Below are positions 16,086-24,318 of a stretch of 64,000 nucleotides of DNA, piece by piece. Made by a program: the position numbers and the translations under genes. The stretch lies in assembly GCF_001187535.1 (NCBI RefSeq), contig NZ_LFIO01001075.1, positions 62,001 through 126,000 of the forward strand, in the 5' to 3' direction. Below the pieces are notes generated by a model. It did not search any database. It worked only from the letters and a program-made list of their open reading frames with translations, and had not been told where the DNA came from. The first letter of the stretch is position 1; every line of letters begins with the position of its first letter. This DNA is from Rhizobium ecuadorense. Its GTDB lineage: Bacteria > Pseudomonadota > Alphaproteobacteria > Rhizobiales > Rhizobiaceae.

Positions 16086-16145
16086 CTGTCTGTTCCGTTT
16101 ATGCTGGGATTTGCGTTTGTGGCCGGAAGCCCGAATTTCGGGCAT

Positions 16146-16168
16146 AAAAAAAGGCCCCGGAGGAGCCT
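16146..16168 (-). terminator. ilvIH attenuator terminator
   Basis: On the minus strand a seven-base-pair stem (AGGCTCC/GGGGCCT, one G-U pair) with a three-base loop is followed by seven T. It lies between the leader peptide and ilvI, in the position of an attenuation terminator. Confidence 0.8.
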
Positions 16169-16176
16169 GTCATCTA

Positions 16177-16224
16177 GCGCATGGGTGGCTACCGCCGGAT
16201 GGTTACACCATCCTGCCCATGCGC
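16177..16224 (-). promoter_or_regulatory. ilv leader alternative hairpin
   Basis: A long dyad GCGCATGGG...CCCATGCGC with an inner GGATGG/CCATCC stem. It overlaps the end of the leader peptide and can form as an alternative to downstream structures, as expected of the antiterminator region of an amino-acid attenuator. Confidence 0.65.
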
Positions 16225-16259
16225 TTTCCCACCACGATAAGAGCCGTTGCGATTTTCAT
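16203..16259 (-). CDS. ilvIH leader peptide
   Basis: An 18-residue reading frame on the minus strand, MKIATALIVVGKRMGRMV. It carries Ile, Ala, Thr, Leu, Ile, Val, Val in a row near its start, so ribosome stalling under branched-chain amino acid starvation would alter the following hairpins. The strong dyad and the terminator downstream are in the standard order. The Shine-Dalgarno is weak. Alphaproteobacterial ilv leaders of this kind are known from comparative work on attenuation (Vitreschak and colleagues). Confidence 0.78.
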   Translation of the reverse strand: MKIATALIVVGKRMGRMV

Positions 16260-16409
16260 GGTCGGAAGTGATAGACAGAAAATTTCGCAGCGTCAACGCA
16301 TGCCGCAATAAAAATCCATCCGCCCTCCTTTACCCTCTAAAAACCATGGTTTGAAGGATTTGTTAAAGGATGGACTTTATCATTAATCCCCATTGTAGGG
16401 AGTAGCCCT

Positions 16410-18434
16410 GTGCTCAACAACGACTTGCGCGTGTCTGGCAAGGCAGGCGAGCATGACCGCCGCGATGGCCATGCGCCGGGAAATCGCTTTCTCGGCCGCG
16501 TCGTTGCGTGCAGCGGATCCAGGGCAACAATTGCCGCCGTCGCCGAACAGGGCGGCACCGATCTTACCGAACTCTGGTCCGTCGGCCGGCTGATTTCCAT
16601 CAGCGTCGGCCGCAACCGCGTCGTTGCCCTCGTCTATCAGATGAACACTGGCAGCCATGCCTGGGGCGAAGGCGAGGACAATAATTTCAAGATCGAGACC
16701 GAGCTGCTCGGGGAAGTCCGTGTCGACGAGGACGGGCGCGAGGAATTCTCCACCGGCATTTCGCGTTATCCCTATCTCGGCGCCATCGCCCACCGCATCC
16801 GCGCCGCCGACCTAGTGCGCATCTACGATGCCGGAGAGGATACGACCGCCGTCATCGGCAAGCTGACGCAGGACGAAAGCATCGATGCGGCGATCCACAT
16901 CCCCTCGATGCTCTCCAAACATTTCGCCGTCGTCGGCTCCACCGGTGTCGGCAAGTCGACGGCCGTGTCGCTGCTGCTGCATAAGGCGATCGCAGCCAAC
17001 CCGAAGCTGCGGGTGCTGATCCTCGATCCGCACAACGAATTCGCCGCCGCATTTCCCAAGCACGCCGTCACCATCGATACCGATACGCTCGACCTGCCCT
17101 TCTGGCTGATGCGGCTGGAGGAATTCGCCGAAGTCGTCTTTCGCGGCCGCCCGCCGGTGCCTGAGGAACTCGACATGCTGCGCGATATCCTGCCGGAAGC
17201 CAAGCGCGCTTTCCGCGGCAGCGACAACTCGCTGGTGCGCCGCACCACGGAAAAGAGCTCGATCACCGCGGACACCCCCGTTCCCTACCGCATGGCCGAT
17301 CTGCTGGCGCTGATCGACGAGCGCATCGGCCGCCTTGAAGGCCGCACCGAAAAACCTTTCCTGCGGTCGCTGAAGATGCGCCTCATCGCCGCGATCAACG
17401 ATCCGCGCTATCACTTCATGTTCTCCAACAACACGATCAGCGACACGATCACCGAGACCATCGCGCAAATCTTCCGCGTTCCCGGCGAAAACCGGCCGAT
17501 CTGCACCTTCCAGCTGGCCGGCATTCCCTCCGAGGTGGTCAATTCGGTCGCCTCCGTGCTCTGCCGCATGGCTTTCGAGGTGGCGCTGTGGAGCGAAGGC
17601 GCCATCCACATGCTCGTCGTCTGCGAGGAAGCCCACCGCTATATCCCCTCCGATCCGACCCTCGGCTTCGTGCCGACGCGCCAGGCGATCGCCCGAATCG
17701 CCAAGGAGGGCCGCAAATACGGCGTCTCGCTGGGGATCATTACCCAGCGGCCGGGCGAACTCGACCAGACGATCCTGTCGCAGTGCTCGACGCTGTTTGC
17801 CATGCGCCTCGCCAATGACCGCGACCAGGAAATCATCCGCTCGGCCATCCCGAACTCATCGATCTCGACCACGAGCTTTATCTCCTCGATCGGCAATGGC
17901 GAGGCGATCGCCTTCGGCGAGGCGATCAGCGTGCCGATGCGCATGCGCTTTTCCCGCGTCGACGAGAGCCTGCTGCCGAAGGCTGCCAGCGCCAACAGCA
18001 AACACAGCGAGGAAGATCCGGATACGGTCGATCTGCGCAAGATCGTCACCCGCATGCGGGCGGTGACCGTCGGACCCGACATTTCGAATTTCCAGCAGAG
18101 CTATGCCGCATCAGCGCCAGCCCCCGACGAGGTTGATGCGACCGACGAGGATATCGACGACAAGCCCTATGCCTCGCCTGCCCCGCCATCCGCCCCGCTC
18201 GAATCCTACCGGCGCGAATTGCTGCCGCAGGCGCCGCGGCTCGACCCCGCCGCGCCGTCGGCGATCGATCCCCGGCTGGACGCGCTCCGCCGCGAGATGC
18301 GCCGCGAAGAACCGGTCTTTCCCCGGCCGGCACCGCCAACGGATCAGCCCGCGGTCACTCGCAGGGAGCCCGGCACATCGCTACGCGAAAGCATCCTGAA
18401 AAAACCGCTGAGCAGCCTCTACAACAAGGATTGA
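16410..18434 (+). CDS. HerA-like ATPase (DUF87)
   Basis: A 674-residue protein of the HerA/FtsK-like superfamily. A HAS-barrel-like N-terminus precedes Walker A at 176-184 (GSTGVGKST), and Walker B with the catalytic acidic residue is LVVCEEAHRY near 396-405. Archaeal HerA works with the nuclease NurA in end resection; bacterial homologues have varied roles and no NurA gene is adjacent here. The C-terminal 150 residues are proline-rich and probably disordered. Start GTG with a TAGGGAG ribosome site. Its 3' end overlaps the DapA-family gene by 16 bp, convergently. Confidence 0.85.
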   Translation: MLNNDLRVSGKAGEHDRRDGHAPGNRFLGRVVACSGSRATIAAVAEQGGTDLTELWSVGRLISISVGRNRVVALVYQMNTGSHAWGEGEDNNFKIETELLGEVRVDEDGREEFSTGISRYPYLGAIAHRIRAADLVRIYDAGEDTTAVIGKLTQDESIDAAIHIPSMLSKHFAVVGSTGVGKSTAVSLLLHKAIAANPKLRVLILDPHNEFAAAFPKHAVTIDTDTLDLPFWLMRLEEFAEVVFRGRPPVPEELDMLRDILPEAKRAFRGSDNSLVRRTTEKSSITADTPVPYRMADLLALIDERIGRLEGRTEKPFLRSLKMRLIAAINDPRYHFMFSNNTISDTITETIAQIFRVPGENRPICTFQLAGIPSEVVNSVASVLCRMAFEVALWSEGAIHMLVVCEEAHRYIPSDPTLGFVPTRQAIARIAKEGRKYGVSLGIITQRPGELDQTILSQCSTLFAMRLANDRDQEIIRSAIPNSSISTTSFISSIGNGEAIAFGEAISVPMRMRFSRVDESLLPKAASANSKHSEEDPDTVDLRKIVTRMRAVTVGPDISNFQQSYAASAPAPDEVDATDEDIDDKPYASPAPPSAPLESYRRELLPQAPRLDPAAPSAIDPRLDALRREMRREEPVFPRPAPPTDQPAVTRREPGTSLRESILKKPLSSLYNKD

Positions 18435-19333
18435 CGCTCCAGGGCTGCGAGCGGCTCGGCAACGTCGAGCACACGCTGCCGCTCCGTCGGCCCAAGTGGC
18501 AAGAGAGGCCGCGGCAGCTCTGCTTGGACCAGCAAAAGATGCTCGGCCAGGGTATAGACCACACGGATGCTTCCGAATTCCTTGAACATCTTCCAAAGCG
18601 GCTCAAGCAGCCCATTGAGCCTGCGCGTCTCATTACCGTCGCCTGCCGTCGCCGCCTTGGTCAAGGCAAGTGCCGTGCGCGGCAGCAAGCCGCCGACGAC
18701 GCTGTACCAGGCATCGGCGCCTGAGAGCAGCGCCTCGGGCGCACCCCAGTCACCGCTATAACCGATCGCGAGATCGGTCTTTCCACGCAATGCCGCGAGT
18801 TCCCCTCGCACATCGCCGTCGGCCGGCAGCGGCATCTTCACCGCCCCTATCGTCTCGATATCGGAGAGGCGCTGCAGAAGCTCATGGCTGAAGGTGAAGT
18901 GAGTCGTGCCGGGATTGTTATAGATGCAAAGCGGCAGCGCCGCCGCCTTCGTGACCGCCAGGAAATGCTGGTAGGCTTCCTCCTGGGTCAAAGGCGTATA
19001 AGAGACCGGCGCCAGCAGAAGCGCATCCGCGCCGGCCATTTCGGCATCCCTCGCAAGATCGCAGGCGTGGTCTGTCCTGAGAGCGCCGACACCGACGACG
19101 ATGGGAATACGCCCTTTAACGCATTCGACCGCCGCCCTGACGGCCCGCAACCGTTCCTCGCGTGTGAGGTAGGCATAGATCCCGGTGCTGCCGAGAAGAC
19201 CGATGGAGGCGACGCCCGCATCACGCAAAGGCTCGAGAAGGCGGCAAAGGGCCTCGGTGTTCACCCGGCCATCCGTGTCGGCGGGGGTTGGCGGAAAAGC
19301 CGAAAGGCCATGAAACGGAGACACTGAAGACAT
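18419..19333 (-). CDS. DapA/dihydrodipicolinate synthase-family lyase
   Basis: A 304-residue class I aldolase-like barrel of the DapA/NanA family. The active-site Tyr is in CIYNNPGTTHF and the Schiff-base Lys in IGAVKMPLP; the GSTGIYAYLTREER segment corresponds to the usual GTTGE-like motif but deviates, so true dihydrodipicolinate synthesis is doubtful. The start is the ATG at 19333. It is 22 bp from an upstream LysE exporter gene on the same strand, and both are divergent from a MocR regulator. The pair may handle an amino-acid or keto-acid compound. Confidence 0.8.
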   Translation of the reverse strand: MSSVSPFHGLSAFPPTPADTDGRVNTEALCRLLEPLRDAGVASIGLLGSTGIYAYLTREERLRAVRAAVECVKGRIPIVVGVGALRTDHACDLARDAEMAGADALLLAPVSYTPLTQEEAYQHFLAVTKAAALPLCIYNNPGTTHFTFSHELLQRLSDIETIGAVKMPLPADGDVRGELAALRGKTDLAIGYSGDWGAPEALLSGADAWYSVVGGLLPRTALALTKAATAGDGNETRRLNGLLEPLWKMFKEFGSIRVVYTLAEHLLLVQAELPRPLLPLGPTERQRVLDVAEPLAALERQSLL

Positions 19334-19355
19334 GATGCGATCCTGAGAAAAGCGG

Positions 19356-19970
19356 TCAATGGGAGAACAGCAGGCGCGATCCGGCGCCCGCGAAGAAGAC
19401 GGCGAGGCTTCCCTCGATCCAGCGGCGCGCCCGCGCGTAGCCGCGCACCATCGGCGCCGTCGAAAACAGCACGGCATAGCCGGAAAATATCGAGATCCCG
19501 AGGAGCACGCATCCGCCAAACGCCGTGACGGCCGTCTCGGGCGAGGCGCCAGGCTTAAGACCGAGCGACATGATCGCGACCCAGGCCAGAACCGCCTTCG
19601 GGTTTCCGAGATGCATCAGAATCCCGCGGCGATAGAGCACGCCGAGCTCCGCAGCAGGCTGGGCGAGTTCACCCGCCGGCGCATCCGGGGCGGCCGCCGA
19701 GCGAGCCGCTTTCCAGGCGAGCCAGAGGAGGTATACGCCGCCTGCGATCTTGAGGACCAGCAGCGCGTGGGCATAGCGGACAAGCAGTGTCGAAATGCCC
19801 GTGACCGCGATCAGCCCCCAGCATGTCGACATCGTTATCACCCCGGCGGCAAGCGCCAGGGCCGGCCGCCGCCCTTGGCGCATCGCTACATTCATGATGG
19901 CCATGTTGCTTGGCCCGGGACTGCCTGCCGCGATGACATAGGCGATATAGACGACGAGAAGATCCTGCAT
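19356..19970 (-). CDS. LysE-family amino-acid exporter
   Basis: A 204-residue membrane exporter: the AAGSPGPSNMAIMNVAM motif in the first helix, several hydrophobic segments, and HLGNPKAVLAW near the middle. I start it at the ATG at 19970 with GGAAAG six bases upstream; a GTG at 19994 is an alternative that adds eight residues. It is the second LysE-family gene in the window. Position between a DapA-family gene and a divergent MocR regulator suggests joint control of export and catabolism of one compound. Confidence 0.82.
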   Translation of the reverse strand: MQDLLVVYIAYVIAAGSPGPSNMAIMNVAMRQGRRPALALAAGVITMSTCWGLIAVTGISTLLVRYAHALLVLKIAGGVYLLWLAWKAARSAAAPDAPAGELAQPAAELGVLYRRGILMHLGNPKAVLAWVAIMSLGLKPGASPETAVTAFGGCVLLGISIFSGYAVLFSTAPMVRGYARARRWIEGSLAVFFAGAGSRLLFSH

Positions 19971-20017
19971 TTCATTCTTTCCGGAAACATCCACTTCGCT
20001 TCCTTCTCCTCAAAAAT

Positions 20018-20061
20018 TGGTCCATCATGAAGCGCCATTTTCAAGAATTTTCATGGGCCAT
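20018..20061. promoter_or_regulatory. Direct repeats TGGTCCAT/TGGGCCAT upstream of the MocR gene
   Basis: TGGTCCAT at 20018-20025 and TGGGCCAT at 20054-20061 are in the same orientation, 36 bp apart, between the divergent LysE and MocR genes. MocR regulators commonly bind direct repeats, so this may be their operator. Confidence 0.35.
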
Positions 20062-21579
20062 TTTGTCATGTCCAAGCGGCGCAGCTCCATCGAGATCCCG
20101 TCGCTCAAAGCCATCGACCGAACGGCCGATGTCGGCCGCCAACTTGCCCAGGCCCTGCGCAGCGCGATCTCAAGCGCAGAGCTCAGGCCGGGCGAACGCC
20201 TCCCTTCGACGCGCACCCTTGCTGCGTCCTTGAAGATAGCCCGTGGCACCGTCGTCGGGGTGTTCGATCAACTGACCGCCGAAGGTTATCTCGAAGCGAA
20301 GGTCGGGGCCGGAACCCGTGTTGCCTCGGCCCTGGTGGACGCGACGCCGGCGTTTCCGCCCGCACCGGCAGCGCCGCCGGGCGCCGATGCCATCGACCTG
20401 CCGTCCCCGGCGGCCCGGCTGATATCGATCGCCCGCGCGCTCATCCCCCACCCGCCCATTCCCTTCGCCATCGCCGTCCCGGCTTCCGGCATCGCGCCCG
20501 ACGACAACTGGCGCCGCCTCGGCAATCGCGTGCGCGCGTCGAAAGCGGCAGCCCCCGGAAGCTACCAAGATCCGATGGGACTGTACGAACTGCGGGTCGC
20601 TATCGCCGACCACGTCCGCCGCGCACGGGCCGTTCACTGCGAACCGGAACAGGTGATCGTCACGTCGGGCACCCAGCAAGGCCTCTACCTGGCGGGGCGT
20701 GTGCTGCTGTCGCGCGACGATCCGGCATGGGCTGAGGATCCGGCCTATCCCGGGCTGACGGCCGTGCTCGACGATCTCGGCGTACGGACGCACCGCATCC
20801 CGGTCGATGCGCAGGGAATGAACGTGGAACGCGGCCTCGAACTTTGCCCGCAGGCGCGCGCCGCCTTCGTCACCCCGTCGCATCAATATCCGGTCGGCAT
20901 GCCGCTCAGCATGGCCCGCCGCAACGCCCTGATCGCCTGGGCAGATCAAAACCGCGCCTGGATCGTCGAGGACGATTACGACAGCGAGCTGCGTTATGCC
21001 GGACACCCCTTCCCCTCGATGCAGGGCTTGCGTCCCTCTCGCGTCGTCTATCTCGGCACCTTCAGCAAGGTGCTTTTTCCATCGCTGCGCCTCGGCTATG
21101 TCATCGCCCCTGCTCCGCTCGCGGAAGCCTTCGCCGGTGCCCGCGCCATTCTCGACCGGCACTCGCCGACCGCAGAACAGCACGTTCTGGCGGCCTATAT
21201 GAGGGAAGGCTATTTCGAAGCCCATGTCCGCCGCATCCGCGGCCTCTATGCCGAGCGCCGCGCAATCCTGCTCGCAAGCCTCGAGCGGCCCTTGCCTGAG
21301 GGATGCCGCATTCAGCCGAGCGACCAGGGCATGCACATTCTTCTGTGGCTGCCCGAGGGGGCCGACGACGTGCAACTCGCAGCCCGTGCCCTGTCGGCCG
21401 GCCTCGCGGTGCGGGCAATCTCCCCGATGTATGCCACGCAGCCGGCGCGCCCGGGCCTGATGCTGGGCTTCGGCGGATTTCTGCCGGAGCAATTGCAGGC
21501 CGCGGTCGGCGAACTCGTCAGACTGCTGAGGCTGCGTGAAACGGCAGACAAGCGCACATATGCCGCTGTGAAAGAGTGA
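20053..21579 (+). CDS. MocR/PdxR-type GntR regulator with aminotransferase domain
   Basis: A ~508-residue protein: a GntR winged HTH in the first 85 residues (GERLPSTRTLAASLKIARGT) and a fold-type I aminotransferase domain from about 140 onwards. The PLP lysine is in YLGTFSKVLFPSLRLGY and the aspartate in VEDDYDSELRY. MocR proteins sense PLP or PLP-amino-acid adducts and activate or repress neighbouring genes. The ATG at 20068 is an alternative start. It is divergent from a LysE exporter and a DapA-family lyase, the likely targets. Confidence 0.88.
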   Translation: MGHFVMSKRRSSIEIPSLKAIDRTADVGRQLAQALRSAISSAELRPGERLPSTRTLAASLKIARGTVVGVFDQLTAEGYLEAKVGAGTRVASALVDATPAFPPAPAAPPGADAIDLPSPAARLISIARALIPHPPIPFAIAVPASGIAPDDNWRRLGNRVRASKAAAPGSYQDPMGLYELRVAIADHVRRARAVHCEPEQVIVTSGTQQGLYLAGRVLLSRDDPAWAEDPAYPGLTAVLDDLGVRTHRIPVDAQGMNVERGLELCPQARAAFVTPSHQYPVGMPLSMARRNALIAWADQNRAWIVEDDYDSELRYAGHPFPSMQGLRPSRVVYLGTFSKVLFPSLRLGYVIAPAPLAEAFAGARAILDRHSPTAEQHVLAAYMREGYFEAHVRRIRGLYAERRAILLASLERPLPEGCRIQPSDQGMHILLWLPEGADDVQLAARALSAGLAVRAISPMYATQPARPGLMLGFGGFLPEQLQAAVGELVRLLRLRETADKRTYAAVKE

Positions 21580-21600
21580 GGAATTTGCAAATGGCTTCGG

Positions 21601-22035
21601 CTAGCGCGCCAATGGACTGTCCCAGACGACAAACAGCAGCGCTTTGAGTTGGGCGAAACGCTCCGGACCAAGCTCGGCGCGCCACTCGTCCTCGATGTCG
21701 CGCAAGATGTCGACCATCTTCGAGAATGCGGCGTGTCCACGTTCGGTAAACCGGACGATGCGCGCGCTGGCTTCACCCGGAACGTCGGAGCGGACGATAT
21801 AGCCGAAACCCTCGAGGCTGCGGAGCAGCTGGTTGATCGCCTGCTTGCTCATGCCGGAGCGCTCGGCGATCGTGCCCGGCCGTGCTCCGTCCGGCCCTGG
21901 AAACTGCAGGACCGCCATATGCGGCAGACGCAGCTCGTCAAAACCGGCGGCGTTCAGTCCTTTGATCAGCCGGCGCTGGATCGCCTGGGCCGGCACGCGC
22001 AGCAGGGCGCCGATCAGCATGTCTTCGGTTCTCAC
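21601..22035 (-). CDS. MarR-family transcriptional regulator
   Basis: A 144-residue winged-helix protein: GTIAERSGMSKQAINQLLRSLEGFGYI is the HTH, followed by the wing with SARIVRFTERGHAAF. The start is taken as the GTG at 22035 with GAAGGC upstream; the longer frame upstream reads through the operator region and is unlikely. It is divergent from a cupin gene, and the shared spacer has two copies of a GTAAA-N5-TTTAC dyad. Ligand unknown. Confidence 0.85.
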   Translation of the reverse strand: MRTEDMLIGALLRVPAQAIQRRLIKGLNAAGFDELRLPHMAVLQFPGPDGARPGTIAERSGMSKQAINQLLRSLEGFGYIVRSDVPGEASARIVRFTERGHAAFSKMVDILRDIEDEWRAELGPERFAQLKALLFVVWDSPLAR

Positions 22036-22070
22036 TGGCAAGCCTTCATGGATGGCGGCATTGACGATCC

Positions 22071-22087
22071 GGTAAATTGAGTTTACT
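22071..22087. promoter_or_regulatory. MarR operator-like dyad A
   Basis: GGTAAA, TTGAG, TTTACT: a 6-5-6 dyad, 17 bp, between the divergent MarR and cupin genes. It matches the dyad at 22095-22111 in layout. Confidence 0.6.
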
Positions 22088-22094
22088 GCTAAGT

Positions 22095-22111
22095 AGTAAA
22101 TGTAGTTTACC
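22095..22111. promoter_or_regulatory. MarR operator-like dyad B
   Basis: AGTAAA, TGTAG, TTTACC: the same 6-5-6 geometry, beginning 24 bp after dyad A and directly abutting the GGAGG ribosome site of the cupin gene. The two dyads together also form a larger palindrome from CCGGTAAA to TTTACCGG. Confidence 0.6.
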
Positions 22112-22126
22112 GGAGGAATTTCCAAA

Positions 22127-22603
22127 ATGCCACAGAGAACCATCGATCCTCGCGTTAATCCTTCCGATGAAACCATTGGCACCAAAGGGTTCGCGGTTCG
22201 CTTCCTGCTGACTGCGGACAACTCGAACGGAAGCGTTGCCGCCTTCGAGCTCATGGTCCCGGCCGCGCTACGACTGCCGGCCCCGGCGCACAGCCACGAC
22301 CACTACGAAGAGACGATCTACGGCCTCGAGGGAGTGCTGACCTGGACGGTCAACGGAAAACAGATCGACGTCGGGCCGGGGCAAGCGCTCTGCATTCCGC
22401 GCGGCGCCGTCCATCGGTTCGACAACAACGGCAGCCAAGACGTGAAGGCGCTCTGCGTGGTCACGCCGGCAGCGATCGGACCGGAGTATTTCCGCGAGGC
22501 TTTCGCGGTGCTCAACGCAGCGAACGGTGGTCCGCCGGACCGGGCCAAGATCGCGGAAATCATGCGCCGTCACGGCCTTATGCCAGCGGCGCCCCCGACA
22601 TAG
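22127..22603 (+). CDS. Cupin-domain protein, MarR-linked
   Basis: A 158-residue single-domain cupin. The metal motif is HSHDHYEETIYGLEG with two candidate histidines plus a glutamate, and the second motif is PRGAVHRFDN with another histidine; together they make a typical bicupin-like metal site of quercetinase/germin-type proteins. GGAGG precedes the ATG. The twin dyads upstream place it under the divergent MarR regulator. A dioxygenase activity is possible but not established. Confidence 0.82.
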   Translation: MPQRTIDPRVNPSDETIGTKGFAVRFLLTADNSNGSVAAFELMVPAALRLPAPAHSHDHYEETIYGLEGVLTWTVNGKQIDVGPGQALCIPRGAVHRFDNNGSQDVKALCVVTPAAIGPEYFREAFAVLNAANGGPPDRAKIAEIMRRHGLMPAAPPT

Positions 22604-22710
22604 AGGCCGGTGGGGCGATGTGAACTGACGGCTACGCATTGATGAGTCCGCGCCCTGATGCGAGTGTGCGTTGCGCCGTGGGAGACGGCAGCTTTTCGGA
22701 GAGGGCGATC

Positions 22711-23406
22711 GTGAAATCCATCTTGAACTTCATCATTGTCTTCAGCGTCGGCGTTCTTCTCGCGACGGCGGCGGGGGCTGCCGGCTTCGACTGCTCCAAG
22801 GCGGGCAGCGCCGATGAAAAGATCGTCTGCAGCGACAGTCAGCTCTCCCGGCTCGACGAGCTTTTCAACCAACGCTATGCCGCTCAGAAAAAAGCAGCGC
22901 CCGACGAGGATAACGTCCATACGGCCCGCAATTTCCTGGCGGATCGGCGCGATTGCGGCGACGACAGGTCGTGCATTCTGAGCGCCTATCTCGCCGTCCT
23001 CTGGAATATCTCGCCTGACAAAACCGATTTCATGCAGGGGGTTTCAGCCCAGTCTCTTGCAGGCAGCAAGCTGCCCGAGGCGACCGCGATCCCTGAGAAG
23101 GCCGGTCGCTGTGCGACCACATCGGTTCTTGAAGTCCATCCCCGCCTCGACAATGGCGGCGCGGCTGACGATGCGGACTTCGATAACGGCACGGGTATCG
23201 ATTATGCCAATGACGGCTACCAGGTCTCTTATAACAGGGAGGAAGCGCTGATCAGATCGAAGCCCGGAGATTTGGTCACCATGTGCCTGGTCGAGATCGA
23301 CCGCGATTGCAGCCCCGACGAGGGCGGGAGGCTATTCCTCGTCACCAACGGCCGCACCCATGAAAGCTGGATTCTGCCCGATGCCCAGCACAAGTGCGGC
23401 GGCTGA
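22711..23406 (+). CDS. Exported LprI/DUF1311-like protein
   Basis: A 231-residue exported protein. A signal peptide (start GTG, KSILNFIIVFSVGVLLATAA, cleavage near AGA-AGF) precedes an LprI-type region with cysteine pairs: FDCSKAGSADEKIVCSDSQLSRLD, then DCGDDRSC. The C-terminal half (RCATTSVLEVHPRL...) has no recognised domain. GAGAGGG lies before the GTG. A longer frame from 22639 exists but has no ribosome site. Some LprI proteins inhibit lysozyme; whether this one does cannot be told. Confidence 0.65.
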   Translation: MKSILNFIIVFSVGVLLATAAGAAGFDCSKAGSADEKIVCSDSQLSRLDELFNQRYAAQKKAAPDEDNVHTARNFLADRRDCGDDRSCILSAYLAVLWNISPDKTDFMQGVSAQSLAGSKLPEATAIPEKAGRCATTSVLEVHPRLDNGGAADDADFDNGTGIDYANDGYQVSYNREEALIRSKPGDLVTMCLVEIDRDCSPDEGGRLFLVTNGRTHESWILPDAQHKCGG

Positions 23407-23421
23407 CGGGTTCGCCGCCAG

Positions 23422-24318
23422 CTAAAGCGTCAGCCGCTCCCAGCTCCCGTCCATCTGGTTGCGGAACCATGTCATCTGACGCTTGGCATATTGCCGGGTC
23501 GCCGCAGCGCCCTTCTCCAGCACCTCGTCGCGGGTCATCTCGCCGCTCAGCATCGCCGCGATCTGCGGTACCCCGATCGCCTTCATCACGGGCGCCTCGG
23601 CGGGCAGGTCGAGCGCAAGCAGCGCCCTCACCTCGTCTTCCGCGCCTTCGCGCAGCATCTTTTCGAAACGCCCGTTAATACGCTGATGCAGCACCGCCCG
23701 GTCCGGCAGCACGACGATCTTGCGAGCCTGGGCGGCGTCGATCACCACCGGTCCCGACCGGCCCTGGAAATCGGCGATCGACCGTCCCGTCGCCTTGATC
23801 ACTTCTAGCGCCCGGACGATGCGCTGCCCGTCCTGGCGGTTGAGACTGGCCGCCATGGCGGGATCAGCCTCGGCGAGCTCGGCATGCAGCCCCTCCGGCC
23901 CCTCCTCCAGCAGCCGTGTCCTCAGGTCCTCCCGCAGCGCCTCAGGTATCTCGGGCATATCGGAGAGGCCGCCGGTCAGCGCCTTGAAATAAAGCCCGGT
24001 GCCGCCGACGAAGACCGGCAGCCGGCCGGCGGCCCTGAGCGCCGGCAGCAGCGCCGAGACATCGCGCAGCCAGCTGCCGGTGGAATAGGCCGCACCCGCA
24101 GGCACGTGGCCGTAGAGATGATGCGGCACGCCCTGCATCTCCTCTTCCGACGGGCGCGCGGTCAGCACCCGCAGCGTATCGTAGACCTGCATGCTGTCGG
24201 CGTTGACGACCGCGCCGCCATGGCGCTTGGCCAATTCGACGGCGAGCGCGGACTTGCCGCTGGCGGTCGGCCCGGTTATCAGGATCGCGTTCACTGTGCT
24301 CAGAAGGTTTTCCATCAT
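23422..24318 (-). CDS. miaA: tRNA dimethylallyltransferase
   Basis: A 298-residue enzyme that adds dimethylallyl to A37 of tRNAs reading UNN codons. Walker A is GPTASGKSALA and the family block NADSMQVYDTLRVLTARP follows; FVGGTGLYFKAL is the tRNA/DMAPP region. The start is one of two adjacent ATGs at 24318/24315 (MMENLL). These overlap the start codon of serB on the opposite strand (24317), so the two genes share almost no promoter space. Confidence 0.94.
   Translation of the reverse strand: MMENLLSTVNAILITGPTASGKSALAVELAKRHGGAVVNADSMQVYDTLRVLTARPSEEEMQGVPHHLYGHVPAGAAYSTGSWLRDVSALLPALRAAGRLPVFVGGTGLYFKALTGGLSDMPEIPEALREDLRTRLLEEGPEGLHAELAEADPAMAASLNRQDGQRIVRALEVIKATGRSIADFQGRSGPVVIDAAQARKIVVLPDRAVLHQRINGRFEKMLREGAEDEVRALLALDLPAEAPVMKAIGVPQIAAMLSGEMTRDEVLEKGAAATRQYAKRQMTWFRNQMDGSWERLTL

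Noticed and set aside
16203..16259. T-box or riboswitch upstream of ilvI
   Set aside because: No T-box motif; the leader peptide and terminator explain the region.
14277..16271. Long open frame on the plus strand over ilvI
   Set aside because: It is the antisense shadow of the well-supported ilvI gene; composition is His/Asp/Arg-rich without any family motif.
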